Source: Microcaldota archaeon
GTDB lineage: Archaea > Micrarchaeota > Micrarchaeia > Micrarchaeales > CABMGC01
Direction of reading: 5' to 3'
Assembly (NCBI GenBank): GCA_021803245.1
Contig: JAJZLT010000033.1
Coordinates: 1-40,345 of the forward strand
Length of the DNA: 40,345 bases
Below are positions 1 through 8,311 of the stretch, one piece after another. The notes below the pieces were generated by a model. That model did no database searches. It was not told the DNA's origin and saw nothing but the letters and a program-made list of their open reading frames with translations. Numbering within the stretch: position 1 is the first letter of the stretch; each line of letters opens with the position of its first letter. Made by a program: the position numbers and the translations under genes.

Positions 1-390
1 ATAATCGATAATCATGCTGTTCATACTCGATTCAAGAACCGAATATACAAGAAATGCTGTGGAGGCAAGGCTAAACGCATAGTAAGCCCGTTTTATGGGC
101 CTTGATCTGGACAATTGCATGGAACCGAGTGCGAGAAGCTCAACCAGCACTGCCACGAGCAGCAGATACGCCCTCATCATTACGCCTGAATACACGCCAA
201 AAGCGAATATCAGCTCCATAAGTACTCCTATCGAGAATAGCCATAGGCCAGCCGCCCAGAATGCCAGAGACGCGTGTCTCTTAATGGCATATCTCCTGGT
301 TATGGTTACGGATAGTCCAACCGAAAGCAGGAGCGTGATCAGCGATGTCAGTATAGCAGAGAATTGTGATGCAAGTATACCTGTAGCCAT
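1..390 (-). CDS. Polytopic membrane protein, C-terminus cut by the window edge
   Basis: The minus strand is open from an ATG at 388-390 to the window edge, giving 130 codons without a stop. The product begins MATGILASQFSAIL and shows about four hydrophobic segments (roughly residues 5-28, 43-66, 70-90 and 103-122) separated by short basic loops such as TRRYAIKRH and SRSRPIKR, so it is an integral membrane protein. It starts only 11 nt after the stop of the cytochrome b gene and on the same strand, so the two are probably co-transcribed and may work in the same membrane redox complex. I do not recognise the family. The overlapping plus-strand reading frame at 95-394 is a shadow without membrane or domain character. 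Confidence 0.7.
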   Translation of the reverse strand, partial: MATGILASQFSAILTSLITLLLSVGLSVTITRRYAIKRHASLAFWAAGLWLFSIGVLMELIFAFGVYSGVMMRAYLLLVAVLVELLALGSMQLSRSRPIKRAYYAFSLASTAFLVYSVLESSMNSMIIDY

Positions 391-401
391 TTAATCAACC
401 A

Positions 402-1880
402 TCATACGCCTATCTTTTTCCTACCCTTGCCCTTACGCGATCTAAGCTCAGGTACTGTGGAGCTGTTCCAGAAGAGCTTGTACAGCTTAAATCTGTCAGG
501 TATGTCTCTCAGGTAAGGTATATACGGCAGGAACATCAGTAAGACAAATGCAATCAGAGCTACGGTACCATTCTGGAGGTCGTTCCACCATGTTATTCCA
601 GAAGTTGCAATCTCCATGATATTATACGGTAGAAGCCAATACATCATATACTGTTGCCATAAGGCGCCATTTCCTATGCTGAGCATGCCTAGTTGCGAGA
701 CCTGCAGCCCGTTTTCTGTGGTCTCATTGTCGAATGCTTCGGAATCAGAGAGTAATAAGAGAGAGTAGGTCCTATTGGATGAGCTCGAAGACTCAGACCT
801 GAGAACCGGACCGTATATGCCGCTCTGTGCCATACCTGTAAGGGTTTTCATGACGCTTATCAGAGGACCTGTCTGGTTTTGGGCCAGCTGGGACTGCGTT
901 CCGTCACCGAAATATTCGAACGCCTCAGCTATGCCTGCACTCTGCTCCGCGGGAGCCTCTAGAAGGAATGCCTGCAGTTGATTCGTCTGATGCGTTGCAT
1001 TTATGTATTCATCGTATGGCACCGTAACGTACACTTCCCTGGTGCTGAACCTATACGGATTTATCGTATCCAAGTATGTGGCTGTACCTGAGCTGTAGTT
1101 AAACTCACTAAGAAGCGTAAGCGCAAAGGTGTTTGGCGATGATTTTGCCCATGATTGCATGGTCATCGGAGGAGAGTATGGCGCAGGCAACAGGAGCGCG
1201 AACAGCAGTATGATGGCAAAGATGTATCCGGTGCGCCTGTACATGGCTTTGTGGTTTGCAGCAACCATGCTGTACGGTATATCCTTCCTGTAAGGCGTGC
1301 TTATGCCCTTCTTCTTCACAAGAATATAATGCGTGAACATCAGAATAACCAGCAACAACGGCACTACGGCTATATGCCATCCCAGAACTGCATTTCTGTT
1401 TAGTGGATTTATCCAGAACCCCAGCCCCATTCCATTCCACAGGTCTGCGCCGGATCTGGCATTGACTTGCGCGACGAAATCGTTTGGAAGCGCAATTCCA
1501 AAGGCAAACTCTAGCAAAACCAGGAACAGCATCGCACTGCCGAGGATCCAGACCAGCCTCCTTCGCCTGAACATTGAGGTAGAGAAGTTCACGAGCAGGT
1601 GAAGGAAGATGAGCGTCACGAACGCTTCTGCCGCCCATAAGTGCACGCTGCGTACAAAGTTGCCTATTCCGGAAGTGTAACCCCACTGGACCCCGAATAC
1701 CATCATTATCACTCCGGTAATGGCAAGAAGACCGAATAGCGCAAGGAGATAAACGCCTATTGTAAAGAAGAAACTGTTTCCGTATGAAGGCACCTTCTTT
1801 ATGTAAAAGAAACTGGCTATCGAGCGGAAGTCTGCCAATATGGAATTGCCTGACTCTCTCTTTTTCTTCAAAACACTCAT
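402..1880 (-). CDS. Cytochrome b (bc1/b6f type), diheme membrane subunit
   Basis: This 492-residue protein is a diheme cytochrome b of the quinol-oxidising bc1/b6f class. Two axial His pairs sit in predicted helices B and D: H80/H94 with 13 residues between them, and H169/H184 with 14 between, the latter spacing being the b6-like one. The N-terminal four-helix core (about 40-190) is well conserved. Beyond helix E (about 217-234) the usual PEWY quinol-site motif is not visible. Instead a hydrophilic stretch of about 165 residues (238-405), rich in Ser, Thr, Asn and Gln, precedes a segment around WQQYMMYW and two last helices. A basic tail closes the protein. No Rieske or cytochrome c gene is in the window. 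The next gene downstream is a membrane protein 11 nt away. ATG at 1878-1880 is the only good start. Confidence 0.88.
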   Translation of the reverse strand: MSVLKKKRESGNSILADFRSIASFFYIKKVPSYGNSFFFTIGVYLLALFGLLAITGVIMMVFGVQWGYTSGIGNFVRSVHLWAAEAFVTLIFLHLLVNFSTSMFRRRRLVWILGSAMLFLVLLEFAFGIALPNDFVAQVNARSGADLWNGMGLGFWINPLNRNAVLGWHIAVVPLLLVILMFTHYILVKKKGISTPYRKDIPYSMVAANHKAMYRRTGYIFAIILLFALLLPAPYSPPMTMQSWAKSSPNTFALTLLSEFNYSSGTATYLDTINPYRFSTREVYVTVPYDEYINATHQTNQLQAFLLEAPAEQSAGIAEAFEYFGDGTQSQLAQNQTGPLISVMKTLTGMAQSGIYGPVLRSESSSSSNRTYSLLLLSDSEAFDNETTENGLQVSQLGMLSIGNGALWQQYMMYWLLPYNIMEIATSGITWWNDLQNGTVALIAFVLLMFLPYIPYLRDIPDRFKLYKLFWNSSTVPELRSRKGKGRKKIGV

Positions 1881-1906
1881 CCTTGCCCATGCCCCTGTAC
1901 TAATCT

Positions 1907-1965
1907 GTATCTTAGTAGATACTTGACGCTGGGCTTATTTAACCTATTAAGTATCCAATTGGATA
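1907..1965 (-). promoter_or_regulatory. Cytochrome b promoter with two inverted repeats (candidate operator)
   Basis: On the minus strand a TATA-like element (TTAAATAAG, 1934-1942) lies about 55 bp before the cytochrome b ATG. A 6-bp inverted repeat (GTATCT-TAGT-AGATAC, 1907-1922) falls where transcription should start. A perfect 14-bp palindrome (TATCCAATTGGATA, 1952-1965) lies just upstream of the TATA element. The adjacent HxlR-type regulator gene is the obvious candidate for binding, but that is inference. Confidence 0.5.
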
Positions 1966-1969
1966 GCTG

Positions 1970-2386
1970 CTACCTAGAGTGCAAAATCGCCTGCTCTTTC
2001 ACGGAACTCTGTTGTGTTCCTCCTCCGATAAAGTCCATGCATGTACTGCATCTGGTGCTTGTGCAGTGCCGCTCCAATCCATACCAAGCCACGCCTGCCT
2101 GCTTTATGGCCTTTACAACCTCTTCGGCCCCCTTCCCGCGCTGCGTGAGAAGATAGACAATGCGCTGATCTCCGCACGCGCCAGTCTTGCGCTTCACCAC
2201 AATCGACTCGTCTTGGAGTACCTTTAAGCTCTTGCTCAGATTCCTGGCGGTTATGCTCCGCAGCGACGCCTGTATGTCGTTGAACTGCATACCCTCTCCG
2301 GAGGAATATAACTCTTCGATTATGGGGATAGTCCATTTCATTCCCAACACATGAATGAATGATAATGTGGGGCATGTGTTTGCCAT
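1970..2386 (-). CDS. HxlR-family winged-helix transcription regulator with Cys cluster
   Basis: The 138-residue product has the HxlR (DUF24) layout: an N-terminal Cys (C5), the GMKWTIPIIEEL helix, a recognition region around SITARNLSKSLKVLQDE (about 44-60), and a wing followed by YLLTQRGKGAEEV. Members bind palindromic DNA as dimers and often sense redox or electrophilic stress through cysteines. Here C5 and C71 are joined by a C-terminal HCTSTRCSTC segment (C108, C113, C116), which could bind a metal or form disulfides. The start at 2384-2386 is supported by a strong GGGAGG ribosome-binding site 6-7 nt upstream. The gene ends about 90 bp before cytochrome b on the same strand, so it may control cytochrome b expression. 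A longer overlapping frame (1974-2459) is a shadow. Confidence 0.85.
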   Translation of the reverse strand: MANTCPTLSFIHVLGMKWTIPIIEELYSSGEGMQFNDIQASLRSITARNLSKSLKVLQDESIVVKRKTGACGDQRIVYLLTQRGKGAEEVVKAIKQAGVAWYGLERHCTSTRCSTCMDFIGGGTQQSSVKEQAILHSR

Positions 2387-2700
2387 AAGTTTCCTCCCAA
2401 TGGATAATAGAAATATACATTTTTACGCTTATCCCTGTAAGGGTATTATCAACTTGCAACGCATTTCTTATGCAGCCTTTTCAGGATATCGCTATTGTAT
2501 AGTAGAATATCCATCGCACATATAAGTATCTGCAAATAGGGTATTTGTAATCGCTCCGTTTTACCTGCTTTCCATGATCAAGCGTGGTTCACCTGAAATA
2601 ATACTCGTTCTTTCCATGACAAATGCGCATGCTCTGCCAGGAAACAGAAATGCGGCACACTCTTTTATATTTTTCAAGCACCATATCATGTGTGTTTGAC
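2387..2700. other. Intergenic region between divergent HxlR and aldo/keto reductase genes
   Basis: No convincing gene lies here. On the minus strand are the HxlR ribosome-binding site, a TATA-like stretch (TGTATATTT, about 2410-2420), an imperfect dyad TATCCCT-GTA-AGGGTAT (about 2437-2454), and TATCCATTGG (2397-2406 read on minus), which resembles the palindrome in the cytochrome b promoter. On the plus strand TTTTATATTTT (about 2662-2672) lies about 30 bp before the reductase ATG and is its likely TATA box. A 41-codon frame starting near 2574 overlaps that box and is not credible. Confidence 0.5.
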
Positions 2701-3747
2701 ATGGCCAGCATGAAATATATAAAAGTCGGAAGCACAGGAGTCTATTCCTCTGTATTGGCATTCGGGGCAATGACATTCGGAACAAAGAATACCATGCAGC
2801 TTGCAGGAGTGAATCAAGAACTCGCCAATAAAATGGTCAAGGAGTGCATAGATGCAGGCATCAATTTTTTCGATACGGCAGATGTTTATGATGAAGGCGG
2901 CAGCGAGACACTTCTTGGCAATGCGCTTAAGGATTACAGGGAGCAGGTTCTCCTGGCCACAAAAGTAAGAGGCAAAATGGGCCCGGGAATAAATTCTGTG
3001 GGCCTCTCAAAGCATCATATAGAAATAAGCATAAGAAAGAGCCTTGAGAGGCTTAAGACCGACTGGGTTGATTTTTATCAGTTTCATGGATGGGACGAAC
3101 ACGTTCCGCTAAAAGAATCTATTGAAGCTATGCAGAGGCTTGTGAATCAGGGGAAGGTGCTCTATCCGGGAGTCTCGAATTTCTCTGCATGGCAGATGGC
3201 ATATCTGCAGGCGCAGTGCAAAGCAAAGGGCTATTCGCACTATCAGACCGCGCAGATGAACTACAGCCTCCTAAATAGGGACATAGAGCACGAGATCTAT
3301 CCATTTCTAGGCTACAGTGGCATGACTCTCTTGGTATGGAGCCCGCTTCATGGAGGAATACTGGCTGGCAAATATGACAAGGATTCGCAGCCAAAGCCAG
3401 GTACAAGAATGGCAAATCGAGGAGGAGAATGGGGGAAGGACAACTTTCCTCCATTCGATTTCGAGAAAGGCTTTTCTATAGTTGAGAAGGTAAAAGAAAT
3501 TGCAAAGGAGCAGGGCGCAACTCCTGCCCAGGTTTCGCTTTCATGGCTGTTATCTAAGAAGAGTATAATCATACTCGGTGCAAAGACCATAGATCAGCTC
3601 AAGGAGAATATAGCCTCACTTGATGTGAATCTGACAAAGCAGCAGCTCGAAGAGCTCGACTCCATAACAAAACCTAAAACGATGTATCCTAATTGGATGA
3701 TAGAAAGACAGGCAAGCAGAGGAAGGGAATTCAGCAAGGTAGAATAA
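2701..3747 (+). CDS. Aldo/keto reductase
   Basis: This is an NADPH-dependent aldo/keto reductase of the (beta/alpha)8-barrel superfamily, 348 residues from ATG 2701 (ATG 2710 is equally possible). The catalytic tetrad is intact: D58 in FFDTAD, Y63 in DVYDEG, K88 in LLATKVRG and H129 in FYQFHGWD. The late segment SWLLSKKSIIILGAKTIDQL corresponds to the cofactor phosphate-binding region. Reading frames extend upstream to 2623, but a TATA-like element at 2662-2672 places transcription start at or very near 2701, so I take the shorter leaderless form. It is probably cytosolic and reduces an aldehyde, ketone or quinone; the substrate cannot be told. The gene stands alone, divergent from the HxlR regulator, which may also respond to reactive carbonyls. 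Confidence 0.93.
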   Translation: MASMKYIKVGSTGVYSSVLAFGAMTFGTKNTMQLAGVNQELANKMVKECIDAGINFFDTADVYDEGGSETLLGNALKDYREQVLLATKVRGKMGPGINSVGLSKHHIEISIRKSLERLKTDWVDFYQFHGWDEHVPLKESIEAMQRLVNQGKVLYPGVSNFSAWQMAYLQAQCKAKGYSHYQTAQMNYSLLNRDIEHEIYPFLGYSGMTLLVWSPLHGGILAGKYDKDSQPKPGTRMANRGGEWGKDNFPPFDFEKGFSIVEKVKEIAKEQGATPAQVSLSWLLSKKSIIILGAKTIDQLKENIASLDVNLTKQQLEELDSITKPKTMYPNWMIERQASRGREFSKVE

Positions 3748-3794
3748 AACCGATACAATTTTGCTGCAATTCCATATATTCGTGATAGAAGCGT

Positions 3795-3841
3795 CTAATG
3801 CGGGCAAACTTGCGCAAGAAAGCAAAACCTCTTCGCATTAG
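3795..3841. repeat. Inverted repeat with internal palindrome, possible structured RNA or terminator
   Basis: CTAATGCG (3795-3802) is repeated inverted as CGCATTAG (3834-3841). The 31-nt interval contains a perfect 10-bp palindrome CTTGCGCAAG (3809-3818). It sits 50 bp after the reductase stop in the gap between two convergent genes. A terminator-like or small structured RNA element is possible. The rest of the gap (to 4015) shows no gene. Confidence 0.35.
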
Positions 3842-4015
3842 TAAGTATTTCCAATGTGGCAGTGCAATGGATATGCCAAAACCTATGGACAGCACCGATG
3901 TTTTGTGACATCAGGCCTATGCTCAAGAATAGGGCAATTCAATCTTTCCCGCATCCTTATTATTTATTTTTGCAATTAATACCTGCGGCACAGGATCTTC
4001 AGATGCTATTCATGC

Positions 4016-5179
4016 TCAACGGGAGCGCCTCCGCATCGCACTGTCTTCTCCACCCATCAGCGCAGGCAGAACCAGAGAAAGTATTACTGTGCCAAGTATT
4101 ATTATTGAATAAAGGTCCGTGTTTATATCACCCTGAAGCAAGGCTATATTGGCTATTATGATTCCTACGGCTCCCCTGCTGCCCAGCAAAGCTACTGCAG
4201 TAACAGGCCTCAATTTTTTAAGCAATTTTGAACCTGCAAGGTAGCTAAGTATTCCACCTATTGACCCGCTAACAATTATGAGCACCACCATAAGCCAGAG
4301 GTAATCCGAAGGCCTGACAACCTGCAGACCTGCAATGCTAAAGAATATTGGTATAAAAAAGCTGTTTGTTATGCGGCTGAATGTTCTTTTTAGTATGCCG
4401 TATATTCGCTTGCCAACAATAGCATCATGTATAAGTAGCCCTACAAAAAATGCCCCTAGCACGTAAGTTATGCCTGCAATCTGGAGAACTGCCGAACCAA
4501 TAAGGCCCATCAGTATTATTCCTGCAAAGATCAATTCTTCCCCACCCCTGGTCCGATACTTGCTGATCAGCCGCTTTCTAATAAATGCGGCGTGATAGCG
4601 TATCATCCTGTCTATGGCAAGAAGTACCAGAATGAATGCTAGAACAGAAATGATTACAATATAAATGGGTACGGAACTGACGCCTATGGCTGCCAATACC
4701 ATAAATGCAATAACGTCAGTAAGAACAACGCTTGAAACTATTCTGGCTCCATCCTCTGTTCCCAGAAGGTCATACCGCATTACCAAAACAGATATTATAG
4801 ATATTGAGGGTACGCCTATTGCAATCGAAGTAATTATCGCCTGGGCAGTATTAAGATGAAAAACAAATGCGGCTATCAGCATCATTATCGATGCGGGTAA
4901 AATGAAGCTTGATGCTGACAATACTACTGCGCTCCTTATGTGCTTTGTGAGGAGCTGTGTTGTTGCCTCTATTCCAACCAGGAGCATTATAAAGAATAAG
5001 GCTATTTCAGATATTCCTGAAAGCCCGCTGCTGTAGTTCAGCAGGCCGAAAACTGCAGGTCCGAGAATAATTCCTGAAATTATGTTTCCCACTACCGTAG
5101 GTATTCCAAACCTTTCAGCGATGCTGCCAAGTATCAATGCAAAAGAGAGCAGCGCCAGAATAGCCAATATTATTTCCAT
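4016..5179 (-). CDS. Cation/proton antiporter, CPA2 (NapA/KefB-like) membrane domain
   Basis: The 387-residue protein is almost wholly hydrophobic, with about 11-12 transmembrane segments and the typical Na+/H+ exchanger start (GIPTVVGNIISGIILGP, about 25-41). The ion-binding helix reads SSVVLTDVIAFMVLA with D155 preceded by T154. NhaA/NapA proteins have DD here and KefB/C proteins have QD, so this one keeps a single acidic residue. That fits an electroneutral or K+-type exchange, but the ion is not certain. There is no C-terminal RCK/TrkA domain; the protein ends in a short basic tail. It should export Na+ or K+ against protons, useful to an acidophile. It is monocistronic and convergent with the aldo/keto reductase. 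Confidence 0.85.
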   Translation of the reverse strand: MEIILAILALLSFALILGSIAERFGIPTVVGNIISGIILGPAVFGLLNYSSGLSGISEIALFFIMLLVGIEATTQLLTKHIRSAVVLSASSFILPASIMMLIAAFVFHLNTAQAIITSIAIGVPSISIISVLVMRYDLLGTEDGARIVSSVVLTDVIAFMVLAAIGVSSVPIYIVIISVLAFILVLLAIDRMIRYHAAFIRKRLISKYRTRGGEELIFAGIILMGLIGSAVLQIAGITYVLGAFFVGLLIHDAIVGKRIYGILKRTFSRITNSFFIPIFFSIAGLQVVRPSDYLWLMVVLIIVSGSIGGILSYLAGSKLLKKLRPVTAVALLGSRGAVGIIIANIALLQGDINTDLYSIIILGTVILSLVLPALMGGEDSAMRRRSR

Positions 5180-5259
5180 ATGCGTTCAGCTGATTTTAGG
5201 CGATGATCATATAATCCATACGCCCTGCTAAAAGGTTATTCTTTAATTTCTTAATATTT

Positions 5260-5321
5260 TGCCAGAAGAGCTCTGGCATGAATATAATAAGCTGCTTGAT
5301 ATGCTCATCAGTACAAGCAGC
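5260..5321 (+). other. Two consecutive stem-loops upstream of the large membrane protein
   Basis: A 7-bp perfect stem TGCCAGA/TCTGGCA with a 5-nt loop occupies 5260-5278. An 8-bp stem GCTGCTTG/CAAGCAGC with a 15-nt loop occupies 5291-5321. They lie 130-190 bp upstream of the gene at 5448. A TTAATATTTT box at 5251-5260 could start a transcript near 5278. A 30-codon leaderless frame (5278-5370) overlaps the second stem. Whether this is a structured leader, a small RNA or a small gene cannot be decided by eye. Confidence 0.35.
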
Positions 5322-5447
5322 ATTTCAAAGAGCAAAGGATGCAAAGAGCCGCTTCCTTATGTTCTGGTAGAGACAGTTCCTTTTCCTTTTTGTAAGATGG
5401 TTCTCAGTCAGATCGAACGGGAGCACAGGGACTAAGAAAAGAAATAC

Positions 5448-7184
5448 ATGAGAGGATATTTCAACTACAAAGTCCGCTACTATCCTACCAGATTAGGTAC
5501 ACTTGTAAATGTAAATGTATTTATACCTTCCGATTCACTGTCAAATCAGGCATGGGTGATAGTGCTGGAGGCAGAGAGTAAAAGCGAAGAGATCGAGGTA
5601 AAGTATTACGACATATACGGCGAGAGTGGCATAACACCAAACAAGTACAATATGCCGCACAAAGGCTACAAGCATTCAATGAAGACATACGTCTGGATAA
5701 CGCTGCTAATTATCGGAGTTCTGTCGGCCCTATGGTTTCTTCTAGGCGTAGTTCCTAATGCAGATGGCACCATGCCTCCTTCATTTTCTTTCGGTCCATC
5801 TGATATGTTCTTCCACTCAATTGCCATAGGAATCACGGCATTGGTGGTGTATTTCGTGATTATGGCTTTCAATTTAGATAAATACGAGCCAAACATAGAT
5901 TTCCCAATAGCATACCGGGCGCTACTCGCCACCATCCTGGGAGCTATCGCAGCAGCCTTTTACTTATCTCCAGTCTTTAATGCAGCCACAACCCCTATAA
6001 CTGACATTATAATGTTTGCTGCACTGCTGCTTCTGGCAGATGTGGGGGGAGCGCTCATAGTACAGCTATACCTGCTTCCTGCAAAGCAGTCCGGAAGATA
6101 CGATCCATACAATAACACGATGGGAATGTTTCCCAAGCTAAGTCAGCTTCCAACATTGAGTGACCTGAAGAAAATGGATTATGCATACTGGTTTGTCTTT
6201 ACTGCAGTGATAGTAACATTTATAGCTGGGATAATGGGCTTCATAGCGCTGTGGATCAACCCAAACCACGTCTTCATAGCCGCACCTGCATTCCTGAATG
6301 GCTATGAGGCATCGCTTGGCGGCGCTTCAGCATTTTTCGATGCACTGATAGGGTCACATTCCCACGTAATAGGCATCTCCATCATACTCGGAATAGTGGC
6401 TGTCACGGCTAAGAGATTCGATGTATTGAACCTGAAAGGATTAGGAAGTAGAGTTGCTAAACTTGGGATGCTGGTAAGCATATTCGGACTGATGATTATG
6501 ACTATGGTATTCCTGTTTGAAGCCTTTGATGCATACGTTCCGCCATTAATATTTGCCAGTAATCCGGGAGGTCCACTCCAACTCTGGTCCTTTACCGCAG
6601 CTAACGGGATGGCTGGGGATGACAGCACAATGTTCCTGGCCAGCCTAGGCGCAATGATAATGTTGCTCCCCCTCATGCTCACTAAAATAAGAGACAGACC
6701 TGCATGGAAAGACCCCATACGCCTCTCAATATTGGCAATGTGGGTAATTGCATATATAGCTACGCCCCTTGAGGGTTTCTTTATAGAGTTCCACGAAGCC
6801 ACCCTAAGCGGCTCTCCTGTAGACATAGTCTTCGGCAATTTGCAGTACTTCTCGCTTTTTGCAGTCGCTATGATTACCCTTGCCTTCCTTGCTGTAGACT
6901 TCTTCCAAGGAAGAGAAAATGTAAGAAAGAAAGTTGCAGCATCAGGGATTGCCGTAACTGTATTTGCATTGATCGCGGGCTTTATCTACGCCTTCTTTGA
7001 CCCTGGCGCGCTTGATGCAACCGGGAGCTTAGCAGGTTTGACTATATGGGGGTGGATATTTTCAGCTGGATTATTCCTTATGTCGGTCATCGTAATAGTC
7101 GCAATGTTCGTTGTTCGCTCCGGAACTAAATGGGATAGTGCTGAAAGTGCCGCAGTGATCAAAATCGTCAGTAAAAATGCATAA
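5448..7184 (+). CDS. Large polytopic membrane protein, family not recognised, possible heme-linked
   Basis: The 578-residue protein has a soluble N-terminus (1-78) and about 13 predicted transmembrane helices between residues 80 and 556. Histidines are few and lie in or near membrane segments: H123 (DMFFHSIAIG), H274 (INPNHVF), H304 and H306 (GSHSHVIG) and H449 (FIEFHEATL). Conserved-looking acidic residues include E287, D298, E358, D361 and E442. This would suit a heme- or metal-binding membrane enzyme, and the next gene, convergent and 31 nt away, is heme o synthase. It does not show the classical heme-copper oxidase HPEVY or HH motifs, so no function is assigned. The start is uncertain: ATG 5448 gives a plausible N-terminus, but ATG 5652 (MPHKGYKHSMKTYVW) immediately precedes the first helix. 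Confidence 0.75.
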   Translation: MRGYFNYKVRYYPTRLGTLVNVNVFIPSDSLSNQAWVIVLEAESKSEEIEVKYYDIYGESGITPNKYNMPHKGYKHSMKTYVWITLLIIGVLSALWFLLGVVPNADGTMPPSFSFGPSDMFFHSIAIGITALVVYFVIMAFNLDKYEPNIDFPIAYRALLATILGAIAAAFYLSPVFNAATTPITDIIMFAALLLLADVGGALIVQLYLLPAKQSGRYDPYNNTMGMFPKLSQLPTLSDLKKMDYAYWFVFTAVIVTFIAGIMGFIALWINPNHVFIAAPAFLNGYEASLGGASAFFDALIGSHSHVIGISIILGIVAVTAKRFDVLNLKGLGSRVAKLGMLVSIFGLMIMTMVFLFEAFDAYVPPLIFASNPGGPLQLWSFTAANGMAGDDSTMFLASLGAMIMLLPLMLTKIRDRPAWKDPIRLSILAMWVIAYIATPLEGFFIEFHEATLSGSPVDIVFGNLQYFSLFAVAMITLAFLAVDFFQGRENVRKKVAASGIAVTVFALIAGFIYAFFDPGALDATGSLAGLTIWGWIFSAGLFLMSVIVIVAMFVVRSGTKWDSAESAAVIKIVSKNA

Positions 7185-7215
7185 GAATCGCAGTGGCGTT
7201 TCTTTGTCTATATCT

Positions 7216-8064
7216 TCATACAAGCCTTGCAATAATTACCGCTATAAACACGAACATAAGGTATACGGAAGAAAACTTAAAGAGAGGCCATGCCCATGCT
7301 CTGCACAGAAATGTTCTAAAGCTGAGGTAGAGTATTAGGGCAAGCGGTATTGCTATTACCGCAGCATAATACGCTCCGAAATCCAGCGCAAGATATGCCG
7401 AGAGCAGAGCCATGAAAATGTTGAAAAAAGCAATAACGGCTGTTCCTGTCCTGGGGCTAACCACTGCGGTAAGCATAGGTACTCCTGCTTTGTTGTAGTC
7501 GTCTTTGTACTTGATTGCAAATGACCATATGTGCCCCGGAATCCAGAAAAGCACAAGAAGGCCAAGCAAGAGCCCCGAAAAGGTAATACTATTTGCAGCT
7601 GCAGTTACGCCTGCCCATACGCAAAAGCTTCCGGCAAGCCCGCCTATTACAACACTGAACCTGCTCCTCCTCTTCAACACTTTTGTGTAGACTATAATGT
7701 AAAAGACTACGCCTAGCACTATCATCAGTGCGGTCAGCGGATTTACGATATAGCCTGCGGCGATTCCGAGCGCAGTGAGAGTTATTCCGTATGCCATCCC
7801 ATAATTGGCATTTATCATCCTGCGCACTGTTAGCCTGTTCTTGGTCCTCTCCATCTTGCCATCAATATCCCTTTCCAGTACCTTGTTCATTAGCTCAGCT
7901 CCAGAGGCAGAGGCAGTTATCCCAAGGATTATCAGTGCAATATCCATAAGCGGGTGCCGCATACTACCTTTGTAAGCTACAAAAAAGCCTCCAACGGAGG
8001 AAAGCACAAGGAGCGCAACAATCTTAAACTGCATTAATTTCAAGTAGTTGCGAAGAGATCCCAT
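7216..8064 (-). CDS. ctaB: Protoheme IX farnesyltransferase (heme o synthase)
   Basis: CtaB is a UbiA-superfamily membrane prenyltransferase that adds a farnesyl group to heme b to make heme o for terminal oxidases. The 282-residue product has about nine helices. The first signature is NKVLERDIDGKMERTKNR starting at N60: the family's NxxxDRDIDxxMxRT motif with the first Asp replaced by Glu (E64) while D66 and D68 remain. The second motif is KYKDDYNKAGVPML. The presence of CtaB implies that this organism uses heme o or a, yet no recognisable heme-copper oxidase gene is in the window. The only partner candidate nearby is the unknown membrane protein that converges on it. Confidence 0.93.
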   Translation of the reverse strand: MGSLRNYLKLMQFKIVALLVLSSVGGFFVAYKGSMRHPLMDIALIILGITASASGAELMNKVLERDIDGKMERTKNRLTVRRMINANYGMAYGITLTALGIAAGYIVNPLTALMIVLGVVFYIIVYTKVLKRRSRFSVVIGGLAGSFCVWAGVTAAANSITFSGLLLGLLVLFWIPGHIWSFAIKYKDDYNKAGVPMLTAVVSPRTGTAVIAFFNIFMALLSAYLALDFGAYYAAVIAIPLALILYLSFRTFLCRAWAWPLFKFSSVYLMFVFIAVIIARLV

Positions 8065-8311
8065 AAAATCAACAAGATTCGGAGGTTCTGAAGATTCTCA
8101 GGCCATTAGGAATAGTAAACCCCAAGCCTAAAATATGCTTCCTTTTTCAGAGGTCCCGAAGTCTTATCCGCAACTGACATGGTGCATAAACTCTAGTACG
8201 CGATATTTATACTTGCGGCACATAGCTTAAGAGACAAAGAGCATGACAAAGCGATTCAGGATGCTATTACTGCCAGGTGAAAGGTGCTGCACTCAACGAA
8301 TGGATCTGAAG

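Noticed and set aside
95-394. Plus-strand 99-codon frame at the left edge
   Set aside because: It is antisense to a clear membrane-protein frame that continues off the window, and its own translation has no structure.
1974-2459. Longer minus-strand frame overlapping the HxlR gene
   Set aside because: Another frame of the same DNA. The HxlR frame has the family motifs and a strong ribosome-binding site.
6301-6840. Minus-strand 178-codon frame inside the large membrane protein gene
   Set aside because: Antisense shadow of a long membrane-protein frame; no motif.
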